Shown here one piece after another: positions 49,019-58,293 of a stretch of 64,000 nt of DNA; positions within the stretch are counted from its first letter, which is position 1, and each line of letters starts with the position of its first letter. The position numbers were made by a program, and so were the translations under genes. The stretch is from Candidatus Saccharimonadota bacterium (GTDB taxonomy: Bacteria > Patescibacteriota > Saccharimonadia > Saccharimonadales > Saccharimonadaceae). The DNA is taken from positions 17,660 through 81,659 of the forward strand of contig JAFRJG010000009.1 of assembly GCA_017432365.1 (NCBI GenBank), read 5' to 3'. Under the pieces are notes generated by a model. The model did not search any database, was not told the DNA's origin, and saw only the letters and a list, made by a program, of their open reading frames with translations.

Positions 49019-49729
49019 ATGGCTTTATTTACTTTATTTTTGTGTCTCGGGATTTTTATCGAGACGACAAGTTGGACAATCTGGAAATTGACTAAGAGAA
49101 AACCGCGGACGGGGGGACGGCGGAAGGTGTTTGTTGATTCGAGCGCGCTCATGGACGGGCGGATTCTCGAAGTAGCGAAGACCGGGTTTTTAGCGGATAA
49201 CTTTTATATTCCGCGGTCGGTAACGCGCGAGATGCAGTTACTGGCAGACGGGAAAGATAACGAGAAGCGAGCGCGGGCGAGACTGGGGCTTGAGAATGTG
49301 AATGAGATGGAGCGGATTGTGTATTTTACTGCGGAGATATATGATGACGACCGATTCGGGAAGATGTTGGTTGACGAACGCTTGTTGAGGTTAGCAAAAG
49401 AGGAAGGCGGGTTAATTTTAACCTGTGATTATAACTTGGCAAAAGTTGCGGAGACGGAAGGGATTGAGGTCTTGAACGTGAATGATTTGGCGATTGCGCT
49501 AGCGAGTACCTTGCAACAGGGAGATAGGTTCAAGGTGAAGATTGTGGAGCGGGGAACGAATCCGCATCAAGGGGTCGGACACCTCGCAGACGGGACGATG
49601 GTCGTCGTAGATCACGCCGAGAAGATGATTGGGAAGGAAGTGAACGTAGAGTTTGTCCGATTTTTGCAGACGAGTGCGGGGAGGATGGTGTTTGGGAAAA
49701 TTGTACGCGGGAGAAAAGCGGGGAGCTAA
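49019..49729 (+). CDS. PIN-TRAM domain membrane protein (YacL-like)
   Basis: The 236-residue protein has one N-terminal membrane helix (about 2-24). The PIN domain has acidic residues in VFVDSSALMDGRI, LVDERLLRLAKE and LTCDYNLAKVAE (Mg-dependent RNase fold). The C-terminal TRAM domain is LQQGDRFKVKIVERG, then GVGHLADGTMVVVDHAEKMIGKEVNVEFV. YacL-type proteins usually have four helices; this one keeps a single one. A TGC-TATAAT box (49008-49013) ends 5 bases before the ATG. Its stop shares CTAA with the convergent FemAB gene. Confidence 0.92.
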   Translation: MALFTLFLCLGIFIETTSWTIWKLTKRKPRTGGRRKVFVDSSALMDGRILEVAKTGFLADNFYIPRSVTREMQLLADGKDNEKRARARLGLENVNEMERIVYFTAEIYDDDRFGKMLVDERLLRLAKEEGGLILTCDYNLAKVAETEGIEVLNVNDLAIALASTLQQGDRFKVKIVERGTNPHQGVGHLADGTMVVVDHAEKMIGKEVNVEFVRFLQTSAGRMVFGKIVRGRKAGS

Positions 49730-50742
49730 ACGACGTCGGAGAACTTTTGGTATTTTTTCCGGGAGACGTAGAGGCGACCGGGAAGATTGAGCGGGAGCAT
49801 GAACGTCCCGAGAAGTTCTTTGACTTCGGCGCGGAAGCCGGACTTGAAGCGAAAAACGCCGTCGGCTTTATCAGGGTGAGTCCCGTAGAAATTATAGGTC
49901 GGGTAGCCGTTTTCGAGAGCGAATTTTAACATGTACCATTGGACGGCGTAGGAGCCGCATTGTTTATTTTCTGCGGGGTCAGAGCCGCTGTAAAGATAAA
50001 CCACTTCTGAGCCGTAAGTAATGAAAAGGGCGCCAGAGACGGGCTTGTCGCCGCTAAAGGCGACGACAGCCTTCGCGTGTTCTCCGAAAGCGTCGAACAT
50101 TTCTTCAAAATAGCTCAGGGAGGGAGGACGGAAAGAGTGCTTTTTCCCGGCGAGGTCCGAGAGACGTTTCAGGACGGGGAGTTCGTCGCGGGAAAGTTCG
50201 CGGGTCGCGAGATGGAAACGAGTGTCGGAATAGCGGATACTATGACGGCAAGTATCACGGAAAGAGGCGAAGAGGGCGTCTTCGGTCGAGAATTGAGTCA
50301 GGTCGAGGGTAGAAATCCATTTGGCTTGAGTATGTTCGCCGAGATTTTTGCATTTATGTTGTTCGAAGAGGGCAGCAAGAGAAGCGTCAAAGGGGACGTT
50401 CGGGCTGAGTTGAAGAACGGAGGCGGACTTTGACTTGAGAAAGGGTTTCAGATTAGCGAGGAGGACGGCAAGAGTTTCTGCGTGGTCGGCGGCGGAATAA
50501 TCGAGGACGGGACCGCCAGGGGTCGAGAAGATTTTTTGACCCCGACCGTGATAAATACAGACGACGAGAGCGGCGGCGCGGAGAGATTGGGTCTCGGCAT
50601 GACGGAGACCGACGAGATAAGCCTCCTTGCCGATAGCACGGTAACGAGCGAACATCTCCGGACTCTGGAGAAAGTTATTGGAGACCTGAGCCTTTACGAA
50701 GTCGGCGAATTCGGTTGGAGAGAGTTCAGAGAAAGTCAACAT
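49726..50742 (-). CDS. FemAB-family peptidoglycan branch aminoacyltransferase
   Basis: The 338-residue protein has the double-GNAT FemX layout: FLQSPEMFARYRAIG near the start, IFSTPGGPVLDY, the substrate strand AKWISTLDLTQ, FRDTCRHSIRYSD, and the second-domain motifs VSGALFITYGSEVVYLYSGSD, QWYMLKFALENGYPTYNFYGT and VFRFKSGFRAE. FemAB proteins add amino acids from aminoacyl-tRNA to the lipid II stem peptide. The coiled-coil arm of FemA is absent, as in FemX. It is 13 bases after the PBP1A gene on the same strand, consistent with joint wall synthesis. Confidence 0.9.
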   Translation of the reverse strand: MLTFSELSPTEFADFVKAQVSNNFLQSPEMFARYRAIGKEAYLVGLRHAETQSLRAAALVVCIYHGRGQKIFSTPGGPVLDYSAADHAETLAVLLANLKPFLKSKSASVLQLSPNVPFDASLAALFEQHKCKNLGEHTQAKWISTLDLTQFSTEDALFASFRDTCRHSIRYSDTRFHLATRELSRDELPVLKRLSDLAGKKHSFRPPSLSYFEEMFDAFGEHAKAVVAFSGDKPVSGALFITYGSEVVYLYSGSDPAENKQCGSYAVQWYMLKFALENGYPTYNFYGTHPDKADGVFRFKSGFRAEVKELLGTFMLPLNLPGRLYVSRKKYQKFSDVV

Positions 50743-50755
50743 GGCACGGGGGAGA

Positions 50756-53572
50756 TTATTCGGAGGATGACGAGGAGGAGGACGAACTGGAGGAGCTAGA
50801 AGAGCTGACGTTCGGGATAGTAAGCGAGTTCGAGGAGACAGAGACGCCGTTCGTGTCGGTTATTGTAACGGAGAGAGTACCTTCTTTTCCGGTGATTTTA
50901 TGAGTATCAAGGAAAGTTGCGGAGGAAATCGTACCCTGGTTGATGACGCCAGCGGAGGAGGAGACGGTATAAGAGCCGCCGATAACGTTACTTCCGTTGA
51001 CGGTAATGGAGAGGTAATCGCCGGAGCGTCGAATCGAAACAGACGGGGCGGAATAAGAACAGTCGTCGGTCGTGTCTTTATCGTAGCCGTCAGGGATGTT
51101 ATAGATGTCCTTTTTCGTCATCGGGTCAACGGCTTTCGTGACGGAGACCTCAACGATATCTTCGGCTTTCGTACAGGTCGCGGCGAGTTTCTTTGTGTAT
51201 TTATTGAACTTCAGGGTTTCTTTCGTAACGCCAGAGGTCTTTTCATTATACCAGGAAGGCCAGATGTCGGTTCGACCGTTCACGGTCAAAGTTTGGATTC
51301 CGGCGGGCTTGGCAGGTTCGCTTCCGGACGCCCATTTGCCGTCTCCGGCAAGGACGTCTTTGTGAACGGATTCCATGTAGTTGTTGATAACGCGACGGAC
51401 AACGGCGTTAGTTGAGCTGGTCAAGCCACGACCGTCATGATTCCCGTTCCAGACAACAGTAGCAAGGGCGGTAGAATAACTCATCATGAGGGAGTCTTTC
51501 GCAACGGAGGAGTTTGTCGTGGTCGTCGTACCGGTCTTTGAGGCGGTCCAGACACCAGGGACGACGAAGCCATAATCAGTCGCTTGGGAACCGAAGTTCA
51601 AGAGACGAGCGCTCGAGTCGGAGAGGATACTAGAAATCATATAGGCGACCTGTTCATCGACGGCGCGTTCGCCAGCGCTATCAGTCCAGGATTCGAGAAT
51701 GTCGCCAGAGCTGTTTTTGACTTCGAGAACGTAGGCGATATCTTTATAAGTACCGCCACGAGCGAGAGAGGCGTAGGCGTTCGCATGTTCAATCAAGCGG
51801 ACATTACAGCCGGAACCGATAGCAATCGAGAGACCGTAGCCTTCCTGACCCTCGCAATAAGAGACGTCGCCGAGTTTATGAGCGATTTCGAGGGAGTTAT
51901 CAATACCGTTGATATAGAGGGCTTTCACGGCGCCAATGTTTAAAGAGTTACCGAGGGATTGGCGAATGGTAATATCGCCGAAGAAACGACCAGCGGCGTT
52001 GGTCATTGAGCAAGCACCAGTCGCGCCGCGGCAGTAAATACTGTCGATATTTTCGTCGCGAAGCACGGTTCCAGGACCGAAGTTCTGACCTTCACGCTGA
52101 GTAAAGAGGGGAGCGTAGTCGAGAATCGGCTTGATGGTTGAGCCGGGTTCGATAAGGGAGTTGGCGGCGTTATAAGAGCCATATTCCGCGTTATAAAAGT
52201 CAACTGAACCGACCATGGCGATGACTTGGGAGGTTTCTACGTCGATTGAAGCGAGGGCGATGTTATCGGAGTTGTTGAGGTAAGTGAGACCGGCACCAGT
52301 CGCGACGGCACCTTCGGCGATTTGTTGAGCGCGATAATCAAGAGTCGTAGTGATTGTGAAACCGCCAGAACGCATGGTTGAGTAGCCGTATTTTTCTTCG
52401 AGCTGTTCTTTCACTTCAAGGACGAAGTGAGGGGCGAGAATATTCTCGTATTGGGAAGCTTCGGGTTTAATTGTGTCGAGGATGGCAACTTCTTTGGCGG
52501 CTTTTGCCTCGTCTTCGGTAATATAACCGAGTTCGGTCATACGGTCGAGGACTTTATGTTGGCGCTCAAGGAGGGCTTCATGACCGTATTCGTTATAGGG
52601 ATTTAAGACGGCGGGATTGTTCGGGATTCCGGCGAGGAGAGCAGCTTCGGCGAGGGTGAGGTCTTTCGAGGATTTTCCGAAGTAGGTCTGGGACGCGGAT
52701 TCGACGCCGTTACGACGACCGCCATAAGGCGACTCGTTCAGGTACATGGTGATAATTTGTTCCTTATCGTACTGCTTTTCGAGCTCGAGGGCGAGAATCA
52801 GCTCCTTAATCTTTCGGGGGATACCGCCACGGTCTGCGGAGGCGGCTTCTTCGGAGAAGTAAAGCTGTTTGATGAGCTGTTGAGTCAAGGTCGAACCGCC
52901 TTGGACGGATTTTCCAGAGGCAGTCGCGAGGAACGCGCGGGCGAGACCGGTCGGGTCAACACCAACGTGATTATAGAAGTTTTTGTCTTCAATCGCGACG
53001 GTCGCTTGGCGGATATATTCGGACATTTCATCAGCTTCAACGACGAGGCGATAATTTTCGGTTCCGGTATCTTCCCAGAGGACAACGCCGTTACGGTCGA
53101 GATAACGATTGACGGTTTCGGAAATTGAGATGTTCGAGAGTTTTATATCGGCGACGTCCTTTTTGAAGTATAAGAACAGACCACCGACGGCAATAATTCC
53201 GAGGAGGAGACAAGCGAAACAGAACTTCAGCAGGGTTTTCAACCCGCGAAGGGAGAACCAGTAACGAAAAACGCGTTTCGGGGAGAGATGAGCAAAGAAG
53301 CGGAGAATCGGCTGTTTCGGGAGAGTCGCGAGGTCTTCCGCACGGCGGCGAGCTTCACGGTCTTTACGGAGTTTCCGTTTATATTTTCGGCGCTCAAAGA
53401 AGCCCATGGACTTCATGTCGCGCTTAGCGTTAGCCTTTCTCCGAGCCTCGGCGCGCTTTTTATCCGTAGCGAGAGCTTTTTTCTCGGAACGAGACAGCTT
53501 TTTCACCGGTCGGACGGGCTTTTTAGCGGTTTTCTTTTTCGTTTGAGCAGAATCTTTGGTGCGTTTCACCAT
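50756..53572 (-). CDS. Class A penicillin-binding protein (PBP1A-type)
   Basis: The 938-residue protein polymerises and cross-links peptidoglycan. It has a very basic cytosolic N-terminus (about 100 residues), one helix (about 118-142), and the GT51 glycosyltransferase domain: ATVAIEDKNFYNHVG with catalytic Glu, QGGSTLTQQLIKQL, KELILALELEK, YLNESPYGG. The transpeptidase domain has EPGSTIKP (SxxK), SLGNSLN (SxN-type) and KTGTTTTN. The C-terminus carries a beta domain and a Ser-rich tail. The ATG at 53572 is chosen because TATAAT (53585-53580) ends 7 bases before it; an upstream ATG at 53608 runs into grpE. Confidence 0.96.
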   Translation of the reverse strand: MVKRTKDSAQTKKKTAKKPVRPVKKLSRSEKKALATDKKRAEARRKANAKRDMKSMGFFERRKYKRKLRKDREARRRAEDLATLPKQPILRFFAHLSPKRVFRYWFSLRGLKTLLKFCFACLLLGIIAVGGLFLYFKKDVADIKLSNISISETVNRYLDRNGVVLWEDTGTENYRLVVEADEMSEYIRQATVAIEDKNFYNHVGVDPTGLARAFLATASGKSVQGGSTLTQQLIKQLYFSEEAASADRGGIPRKIKELILALELEKQYDKEQIITMYLNESPYGGRRNGVESASQTYFGKSSKDLTLAEAALLAGIPNNPAVLNPYNEYGHEALLERQHKVLDRMTELGYITEDEAKAAKEVAILDTIKPEASQYENILAPHFVLEVKEQLEEKYGYSTMRSGGFTITTTLDYRAQQIAEGAVATGAGLTYLNNSDNIALASIDVETSQVIAMVGSVDFYNAEYGSYNAANSLIEPGSTIKPILDYAPLFTQREGQNFGPGTVLRDENIDSIYCRGATGACSMTNAAGRFFGDITIRQSLGNSLNIGAVKALYINGIDNSLEIAHKLGDVSYCEGQEGYGLSIAIGSGCNVRLIEHANAYASLARGGTYKDIAYVLEVKNSSGDILESWTDSAGERAVDEQVAYMISSILSDSSARLLNFGSQATDYGFVVPGVWTASKTGTTTTTNSSVAKDSLMMSYSTALATVVWNGNHDGRGLTSSTNAVVRRVINNYMESVHKDVLAGDGKWASGSEPAKPAGIQTLTVNGRTDIWPSWYNEKTSGVTKETLKFNKYTKKLAATCTKAEDIVEVSVTKAVDPMTKKDIYNIPDGYDKDTTDDCSYSAPSVSIRRSGDYLSITVNGSNVIGGSYTVSSSAGVINQGTISSATFLDTHKITGKEGTLSVTITDTNGVSVSSNSLTIPNVSSSSSSSSSSSSSSSE

Positions 53573-53600
53573 AAGGTTTATTATAGTGTTTTTTCGGCAA

Positions 53601-54050
53601 TCAGACAAGTTTGATTTTTACCATGGCGGGACGGAGGACGGCGCCTTCGTAAAGATAACCGGGGCGGAGGACTTCAGCGATAGTTTCCTTCGCGCCGTCG
53701 CCTTCGGTCATAACCGCTTCGTGGAACTCGGGATTAAACTCGGTTTTAGGGGTAATTTTAAGGAGTTCGAGATTGAGGGATTTCAAAGTTTTTTCAAAGT
53801 TTTTCTCGAGAGGTTTCAGTTCGGGGTAGGTTTTTAGAGCACGGTCTAGGTCGTCGAGGAGAGGGAGGAACTTTTCGACGGTCGCGAGTTTCGTAAGGTT
53901 TTTTAGGGTTTCTTTATCTTTTTCGACGTTTTTTCGATAGTTTTCAAAGTCGGCACGAGTCCGCTGAAGGTCGTTCAACAGCTCCGTTTCGCGCGAAGAG
54001 CCATCAGAGGGCGTTTCGGGAGTAACGGGCGTTTTTGGGGTGGATTTCAT
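53601..54050 (-). CDS. grpE: Nucleotide exchange factor GrpE
   Basis: The 149-residue protein has a disordered Pro/Thr start, a long coiled coil (ELLNDLQRTRADFENYRKN), LLDDLDRALKTYPE, and the C-terminal beta domain ending GYLYEGAVLRPAMVKI. It releases ADP from DnaK. It follows hrcA by 10 bases with GGAGAAAAATC before the ATG, so it is under the same CIRCE-controlled promoter. dnaK and dnaJ are not in the window. Confidence 0.93.
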   Translation of the reverse strand: MKSTPKTPVTPETPSDGSSRETELLNDLQRTRADFENYRKNVEKDKETLKNLTKLATVEKFLPLLDDLDRALKTYPELKPLEKNFEKTLKSLNLELLKITPKTEFNPEFHEAVMTEGDGAKETIAEVLRPGYLYEGAVLRPAMVKIKLV

Positions 54051-54060
54051 GATTTTTCTC

Positions 54061-54816
54061 CTAGATTAACGTATTTTCAAGCATTTCGCCGGCACGACGG
54101 ACGAGCGCCATGACCTTTTGATAGTTCTGGCGGGTCGGACCGAGGACACCGATATAGCTATTGTCAGAGAAAGAGGAACGAAACTTAGAGACGATAAGGG
54201 AGACGCCAGAGGCTTTTCCGATTGGGTTTTCCTTACCGATGAAAATATTGAGCGGTTCGCCAGGGGCAGCTTCACGGAGCCAGGGTTCGAGGTTATCAAG
54301 GAGCTTCGCGACGGCGTGGACTCGGGCGAGGTCGGCGAACTCGGGCTGAGTAAAGAGGCGAGAGATACCGGCGAGATAAAGCTGATTACCGATGGTCCCG
54401 AGACCGAGGTTCCCGGTCAGTTCGACGAGAGAGTCAACAGCGCCACGGATGGCGGTTTCGGCGGAAGTTTGAGACGAGACGCGAACTTCAAGGGCATGAG
54501 TCGGGCGAGCGAGGCTCGCAGGGACTTCATAAGCGCGCCCATCTTCTGGCGAGTCAGAGGGAAAATTCGCTTCGGAATCCTCGACGAGAGAGTTGACATA
54601 AAAACGGTATCCGGCGTCGGTCGGAATCCGTCCGGCGGAAGTATGAGGCTGGGCAATTAACCCGTAGGACTCGAGTTTTGCCATTTCTGAGCGAATCGTG
54701 GCAGAGGAGACATCAAAAAGCTTCGCTAAAGTAACGCTTCCGACAGGGGTCGCGAGTTCGGCGTATTGTTCGATGATAGCAAAGAGGATTTCTCTCTGGC
54801 GTTCAGTCAAATTCAT
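54061..54816 (-). CDS. hrcA: Heat-shock repressor HrcA
   Basis: The 251-residue repressor has an N-terminal winged helix (LTERQREILFAIIEQYAELATPVGSVTLAKLF, SSATIRSEMAKLESYGLIAQPHTSAGRIPTDAGYRFYV), a GAF-like middle and a C-terminal IGVLGPTRQNYQKVMALV. The start at 54816 is set by the promoter; an upstream ATG at 54885 reads through the operator. It binds the CIRCE element in its own promoter. It is the first gene of hrcA-grpE. Confidence 0.95.
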   Translation of the reverse strand: MNLTERQREILFAIIEQYAELATPVGSVTLAKLFDVSSATIRSEMAKLESYGLIAQPHTSAGRIPTDAGYRFYVNSLVEDSEANFPSDSPEDGRAYEVPASLARPTHALEVRVSSQTSAETAIRGAVDSLVELTGNLGLGTIGNQLYLAGISRLFTQPEFADLARVHAVAKLLDNLEPWLREAAPGEPLNIFIGKENPIGKASGVSLIVSKFRSSFSDNSYIGVLGPTRQNYQKVMALVRRAGEMLENTLI

Positions 54817-54822
54817 GGTTAA

Positions 54823-54851
54823 ATTATAAACAATTAGCAGTTTAGAGTCAA
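54823..54851 (-). promoter_or_regulatory. hrcA promoter
   Basis: TTGACT (54851-54846) and TATAAT (54828-54823) are 17 bases apart, and the -10 box ends 6 bases before the ATG. The -35 box lies inside the CIRCE operator, so HrcA would block polymerase binding directly. Confidence 0.75.
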
Positions 54852-54860
54852 GAGTGCTAA
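54834..54860 (-). promoter_or_regulatory. CIRCE operator
   Basis: GAGTGCTAA (54852-54860) is a perfect half site; the other half, TTAGCAGTT (54834-54842), matches TTAGCACTC at 7 of 9 positions. The spacer is exactly 9 bases as in the consensus. It overlaps the hrcA -35 region. Confidence 0.88.
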
Positions 54861-54901
54861 CAGTTCCCTCTCCGCTAGGATTCATGATATAATTCTCGTA
54901 T

Positions 54902-56695
54902 ATGTCAACTGAGAAGATTCGGAATTTTTGTATTATTGCGCATATTGACCACGGGAAATCGACGTTAGCAGACCGGATGATGGAACTAACAGGGACGGTC
55001 GAGAAGCGGGCGATGAAGGCGCAGCTCCTCGATTCGATGGAGCTGGAGCGAGAAAAAGGAATTACGATTAAGCTGGCGCCGGTGTCGATGAAATGGAGGG
55101 GGTTTGAGCTAAATCTGATTGATACACCGGGGCATGTGGATTTTTCTTATGAAGTGTCGCGGAGTTTACAGGCGGTTGAGACGGCGGTGCTAGTTGTAGA
55201 TGCGACGCAAGGGATTCAGGCGCAGACGCTGGCGAATGTATATTTAGCGCTCGAGCAGGATTTAACGATTATTCCGGTTATTAACAAGATTGATTTACCG
55301 GCGGCAGACGTTGAAGGGGTGACGCGGGAGATTGTGAACTTACTCGGGTGTCGCCCGGAGGAAGTGATTTTAGTGTCGGCGAAGACGGGGCGGAATGTAG
55401 AGCAAGTGCTAGATAGAATAGTTGACGATAGCTCGCTTGCACCGAAGTCTCTTTCGTCGGACGCGAGTCGCCAACCTCTTAGAGCCTTGATTTTTGATAG
55501 CTATTTTGACGACTATCGGGGAGTGGTGCTGTATGTGCGGGTGGTGAGCGGGAGGCTCGAGAAGGGGGCGGAGATTTTGATGATGGCGGCGGAGAAGCGG
55601 GGGCTGGCGCTCGAAGTAGGAACGTTGACGCCGGCGATGACGCCTAAGGAAACGCTCGAAGAGGGAGAAATTGGGTATATCGTAACGAACTTAAAGACGA
55701 CACGCGAGGCGAAGGTTGGCGATACGGTAACGCTGATGAAACAACCGGCGGCGGAGGCGCTACCGGGGTATAAAAATGTGTTGCCGTTTGTGTATGCGGG
55801 CTTTTTCCCCGTGTCAAACGAGGATTATAAGGCGCTAAAAGAGGCGATTGAGAAGTTGGCACTGTCGGACTCCGCACTACAATTTGAGCCAGAAAATTCG
55901 CCGATTTTAGGCTTTGGACTCAGAATCGGGTTTTTGGGGCTTTTACATATGGACATTATCCGAGAGCGGCTCGAGCGCGAGTTCGACCTTGAGCTGGTCG
56001 TGACGAGTCCATCGACAAATTATGAAGTCGTGTTAAACTCCGGGGAGGAGATAGAGATAAAAAGTGCGGTGGACTTACCGGAGATGACAGAGGTGAAGGA
56101 GATTCGAGAACCCTGGGTTAAGGGGGAGATTATTCTGCCGAAGGAGATGATTGGAGCGGTATTGAATTTGATTGTGGAGAAGCGGGGAGTGCAAAAAAAT
56201 CTGTCGTATCTCGAGGGGCGAGCGGTGATTGATTTTGAGGCGCCGATGGCAAATCTGTTGACGGATTTTTATGACCAACTGAAGAGCGCGACGAGCGGGT
56301 ATGCGTCGTTTAACTATGAACTGGCGGATTATCGAGCGGAAGACTTGGTTAGAGTGGACTTTTTAATTGCGGGAGCGCGAAACGATGCACTGTCAGTCAT
56401 GTGTCATCGGAGCGAGGCAGAGGCGATTGGGCGGACGGTGACGAAGAAATTAAAAGAGGTGATACCGCGGCAGAACTTCGAGGTCGCGCTTCAGGCGGCG
56501 ATTGGAGCGAGAATTATTGCGCGCGAGACGATTGGGGCGTATCGGAAAGATGTGACCGTAAAAATCCATACGGGGGACAGAGACAGAAAGGCGAAGTTAC
56601 TCGAGAAACAGAAACGGGGGAAGGCGAGAATGAAGCGGTTTGGGAAGATTGATATTCCGAGCGAAGCGTTTACGGTGATGTTAAAGCGAGATTAG
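54902..56695 (+). CDS. lepA: Elongation factor 4 (back-translocase)
   Basis: The 597-residue GTPase has the G1-G4 motifs AHIDHGKST, REKGITIKL, DTPGHVDF and NKIDLP. The LepA-specific C-terminal domain has FKIDIPSEAF-like KIDIPSEAFTVML and KKRGKARMKRFG-type basic segments. It acts on stalled ribosomes. A TGA-TATAAT box (54888-54893) ends 8 bases before the ATG. It is divergent from hrcA with 85 bases between starts; its own -35 region is weak. Confidence 0.96.
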   Translation: MSTEKIRNFCIIAHIDHGKSTLADRMMELTGTVEKRAMKAQLLDSMELEREKGITIKLAPVSMKWRGFELNLIDTPGHVDFSYEVSRSLQAVETAVLVVDATQGIQAQTLANVYLALEQDLTIIPVINKIDLPAADVEGVTREIVNLLGCRPEEVILVSAKTGRNVEQVLDRIVDDSSLAPKSLSSDASRQPLRALIFDSYFDDYRGVVLYVRVVSGRLEKGAEILMMAAEKRGLALEVGTLTPAMTPKETLEEGEIGYIVTNLKTTREAKVGDTVTLMKQPAAEALPGYKNVLPFVYAGFFPVSNEDYKALKEAIEKLALSDSALQFEPENSPILGFGLRIGFLGLLHMDIIRERLEREFDLELVVTSPSTNYEVVLNSGEEIEIKSAVDLPEMTEVKEIREPWVKGEIILPKEMIGAVLNLIVEKRGVQKNLSYLEGRAVIDFEAPMANLLTDFYDQLKSATSGYASFNYELADYRAEDLVRVDFLIAGARNDALSVMCHRSEAEAIGRTVTKKLKEVIPRQNFEVALQAAIGARIIARETIGAYRKDVTVKIHTGDRDRKAKLLEKQKRGKARMKRFGKIDIPSEAFTVMLKRD

Positions 56696-57333
56696 TTAAT
56701 AAAGGCGTAAAGACGGTCAACTAGTTCTTGATAAACGGTTTCGCGATCCATGTCTGCCTTGACTTCGACGAGGAGACCGAGCTGTTTGTATTTTAAGATG
56801 ACGGGGAGGGTCTTCTTGCGGAACTCAGCGATACGTTTTTGAAAAACTACGGGGTCTTTATCATCGGAGCGAGAGCCACGCTCAAAGGCGGCGGCAGAGG
56901 AGTTCCGAACGACGTTCCAGCGTTCTTCTACGTCGGCTTCGGAGACGTTAAGAATGACGGCTGCCTTGATTTCGTGACCAGAGGTTTCGGCGGATTCGAG
57001 CACGCGGTCTTCTTCCCCCTTCCAGCGACCGATTGAGGAAAGAATCAGAGGGAAGTCGCGTAGTTCTTCACGCTCGAAATATGGGAGAATCCACTCATAG
57101 AAAACGTCGCTCGGAATCAGCTCGCCACTCGAGGTGAGCCGTTCGCGGTTGGCGGATTCCATGGCGCGAATAATCAGTCCGCTCGAGAGAAACTTGGCGT
57201 CGAGGTCTTCAGCGAGGCGGACGCCGACGGTGTCCTTTCCGGACATCGGGAGACCGAAGATGTTGATGGAGCCGGTTCCGAGCCAGGCTTTTATCGAATC
57301 GAGTTTTTCCGAGAGAGTGAGAGAGTCATTCAT
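56692..57333 (-). CDS. Adenylate kinase-like nucleoside monophosphate kinase
   Basis: The 213-residue protein has the P-loop INIFGLPMSGKDT (about 23-35), an NMP-binding region (FLSSGLIIRAM), and a LID-like stretch with RGSRSDDKDPVVFQKRIAEFRK. It is similar to adenylate kinases but shows FGLPMSGKD where GxPGxGKG is normal, and the LID Arg pattern is altered, so the exact substrate is uncertain. A TATAAT box (57345-57340) ends 6 bases before the ATG. Its stop overlaps the lepA stop (TTAG). Confidence 0.8.
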   Translation of the reverse strand: MNDSLTLSEKLDSIKAWLGTGSINIFGLPMSGKDTVGVRLAEDLDAKFLSSGLIIRAMESANRERLTSSGELIPSDVFYEWILPYFEREELRDFPLILSSIGRWKGEEDRVLESAETSGHEIKAAVILNVSEADVEERWNVVRNSSAAAFERGSRSDDKDPVVFQKRIAEFRKKTLPVILKYKQLGLLVEVKADMDRETVYQELVDRLYAFIN

Positions 57334-57339
57334 AGCTAG

Positions 57340-57352
57340 ATTATAGTATAAT
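57340..57352. promoter_or_regulatory. Back-to-back leaderless promoters of the kinase gene and tilS
   Basis: Minus-strand TATAAT at 57345-57340 and plus-strand TATAAT at 57347-57352 are separated by one base. The two ATG codons are only 27 bases apart, so the -35 region of each lies in the coding sequence of the other gene. Confidence 0.6.
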
Positions 57353-57360
57353 TTTGAGAG

Positions 57361-58293
57361 ATGAAAAAGATTTTAGCGGTTTCCGGAGGGGTGGACTCGA
57401 TGGTGATGCTGGATTTTTGTATGCGAGAACTACCGCTAGAGGAACTGGTTGTAGCGACGTTTGACCACGGGACGCGCGAGAGTGCGAAGGAAGACGTGGA
57501 GTTTGTGACGAGGCGAGTAGAGGAGCTGGGAGCGGCGCGAGGGGTACCGACAGAGGTCAGACGGGATTGTTCCGCGAAAGTTTCGGGGATTTCATCCGCG
57601 CTACAAATGCGGGTTTATCAGGGGTCGGCGGAGCTGGGAGCGGGAGCAAGTGAGGAGCGGGCGCGAGCGGAGCGGTATCAGTTTTTGAGAAAAGTGGCGT
57701 TTTTAGAAAAGGGGGAGATTTTCACGGCGCACCATCTCGATGATTTGGTGGAGACGGTAGCGATTAACTTTCTCCGGGGGACGGGGATTCGAGGGCTGGC
57801 GCCGTTTTCTAGCCCGGGGATTAGGCGTCCGTTTCTCGAGGGGGCGTTCGGGGAGGTTTTAGATAAGCGAGGGGTCTTAAAAATCGCCGCAGAGAGGGGG
57901 GTTAGATTTCGGGAGGACCCGACGAACAGTTCGAGCGATTATCTCCGAAACCGCGTACGGGAGAGAGTGCGGGAGAAGAGCCAAGAGGAGAAAATGAAGG
58001 TGTTTGAGCTGTTTCTGAAACAGAAGGCGGTTGTGGGGGAGATTGAGAAGATTCTTGAGGCGATTTTACCGGAGGATTTGCGATTTTTACGAGAAGATTT
58101 CCGAGAGATGCCGGAAGAAGTCGGGAGGGAGATTTTACGCGAGGGATTAGGGAGGGCGGGGATTTCCGCGACGCGACCCCAGATTCAAGAGTTTCTGACT
58201 GCGATTCAGACATATCAAACGGGGAAAAAGTTTAACTTGCCGGGAGACCGACTCGTCGAGATGAGACGGGAGGATTTCCAGATTTTATGTTAA
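57361..58293 (+). CDS. tilS: tRNA(Ile)-lysidine synthetase, short form
   Basis: TilS modifies C34 of tRNA-Ile(CAU) with lysine. The 310-residue protein has the PP-loop AVSGGVDSMVML, ATFDHGTRES, a HHLDDLVETVAINFLRGTGIRGL site and RFREDPTNSSSDYLRNRVRERV. The usual C-terminal TilS substrate-binding domains are absent, so it is a minimal catalytic form. TATAAT ends 8 bases before the ATG. Confidence 0.93.
   Translation: MKKILAVSGGVDSMVMLDFCMRELPLEELVVATFDHGTRESAKEDVEFVTRRVEELGAARGVPTEVRRDCSAKVSGISSALQMRVYQGSAELGAGASEERARAERYQFLRKVAFLEKGEIFTAHHLDDLVETVAINFLRGTGIRGLAPFSSPGIRRPFLEGAFGEVLDKRGVLKIAAERGVRFREDPTNSSSDYLRNRVRERVREKSQEEKMKVFELFLKQKAVVGEIEKILEAILPEDLRFLREDFREMPEEVGREILREGLGRAGISATRPQIQEFLTAIQTYQTGKKFNLPGDRLVEMRREDFQILC

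Noticed and set aside
50756..50830. Poly-Ser tail of PBP1A as a slippage tract
   Set aside because: The serines use mixed codons, so there is no homopolymeric or simple repeat run.
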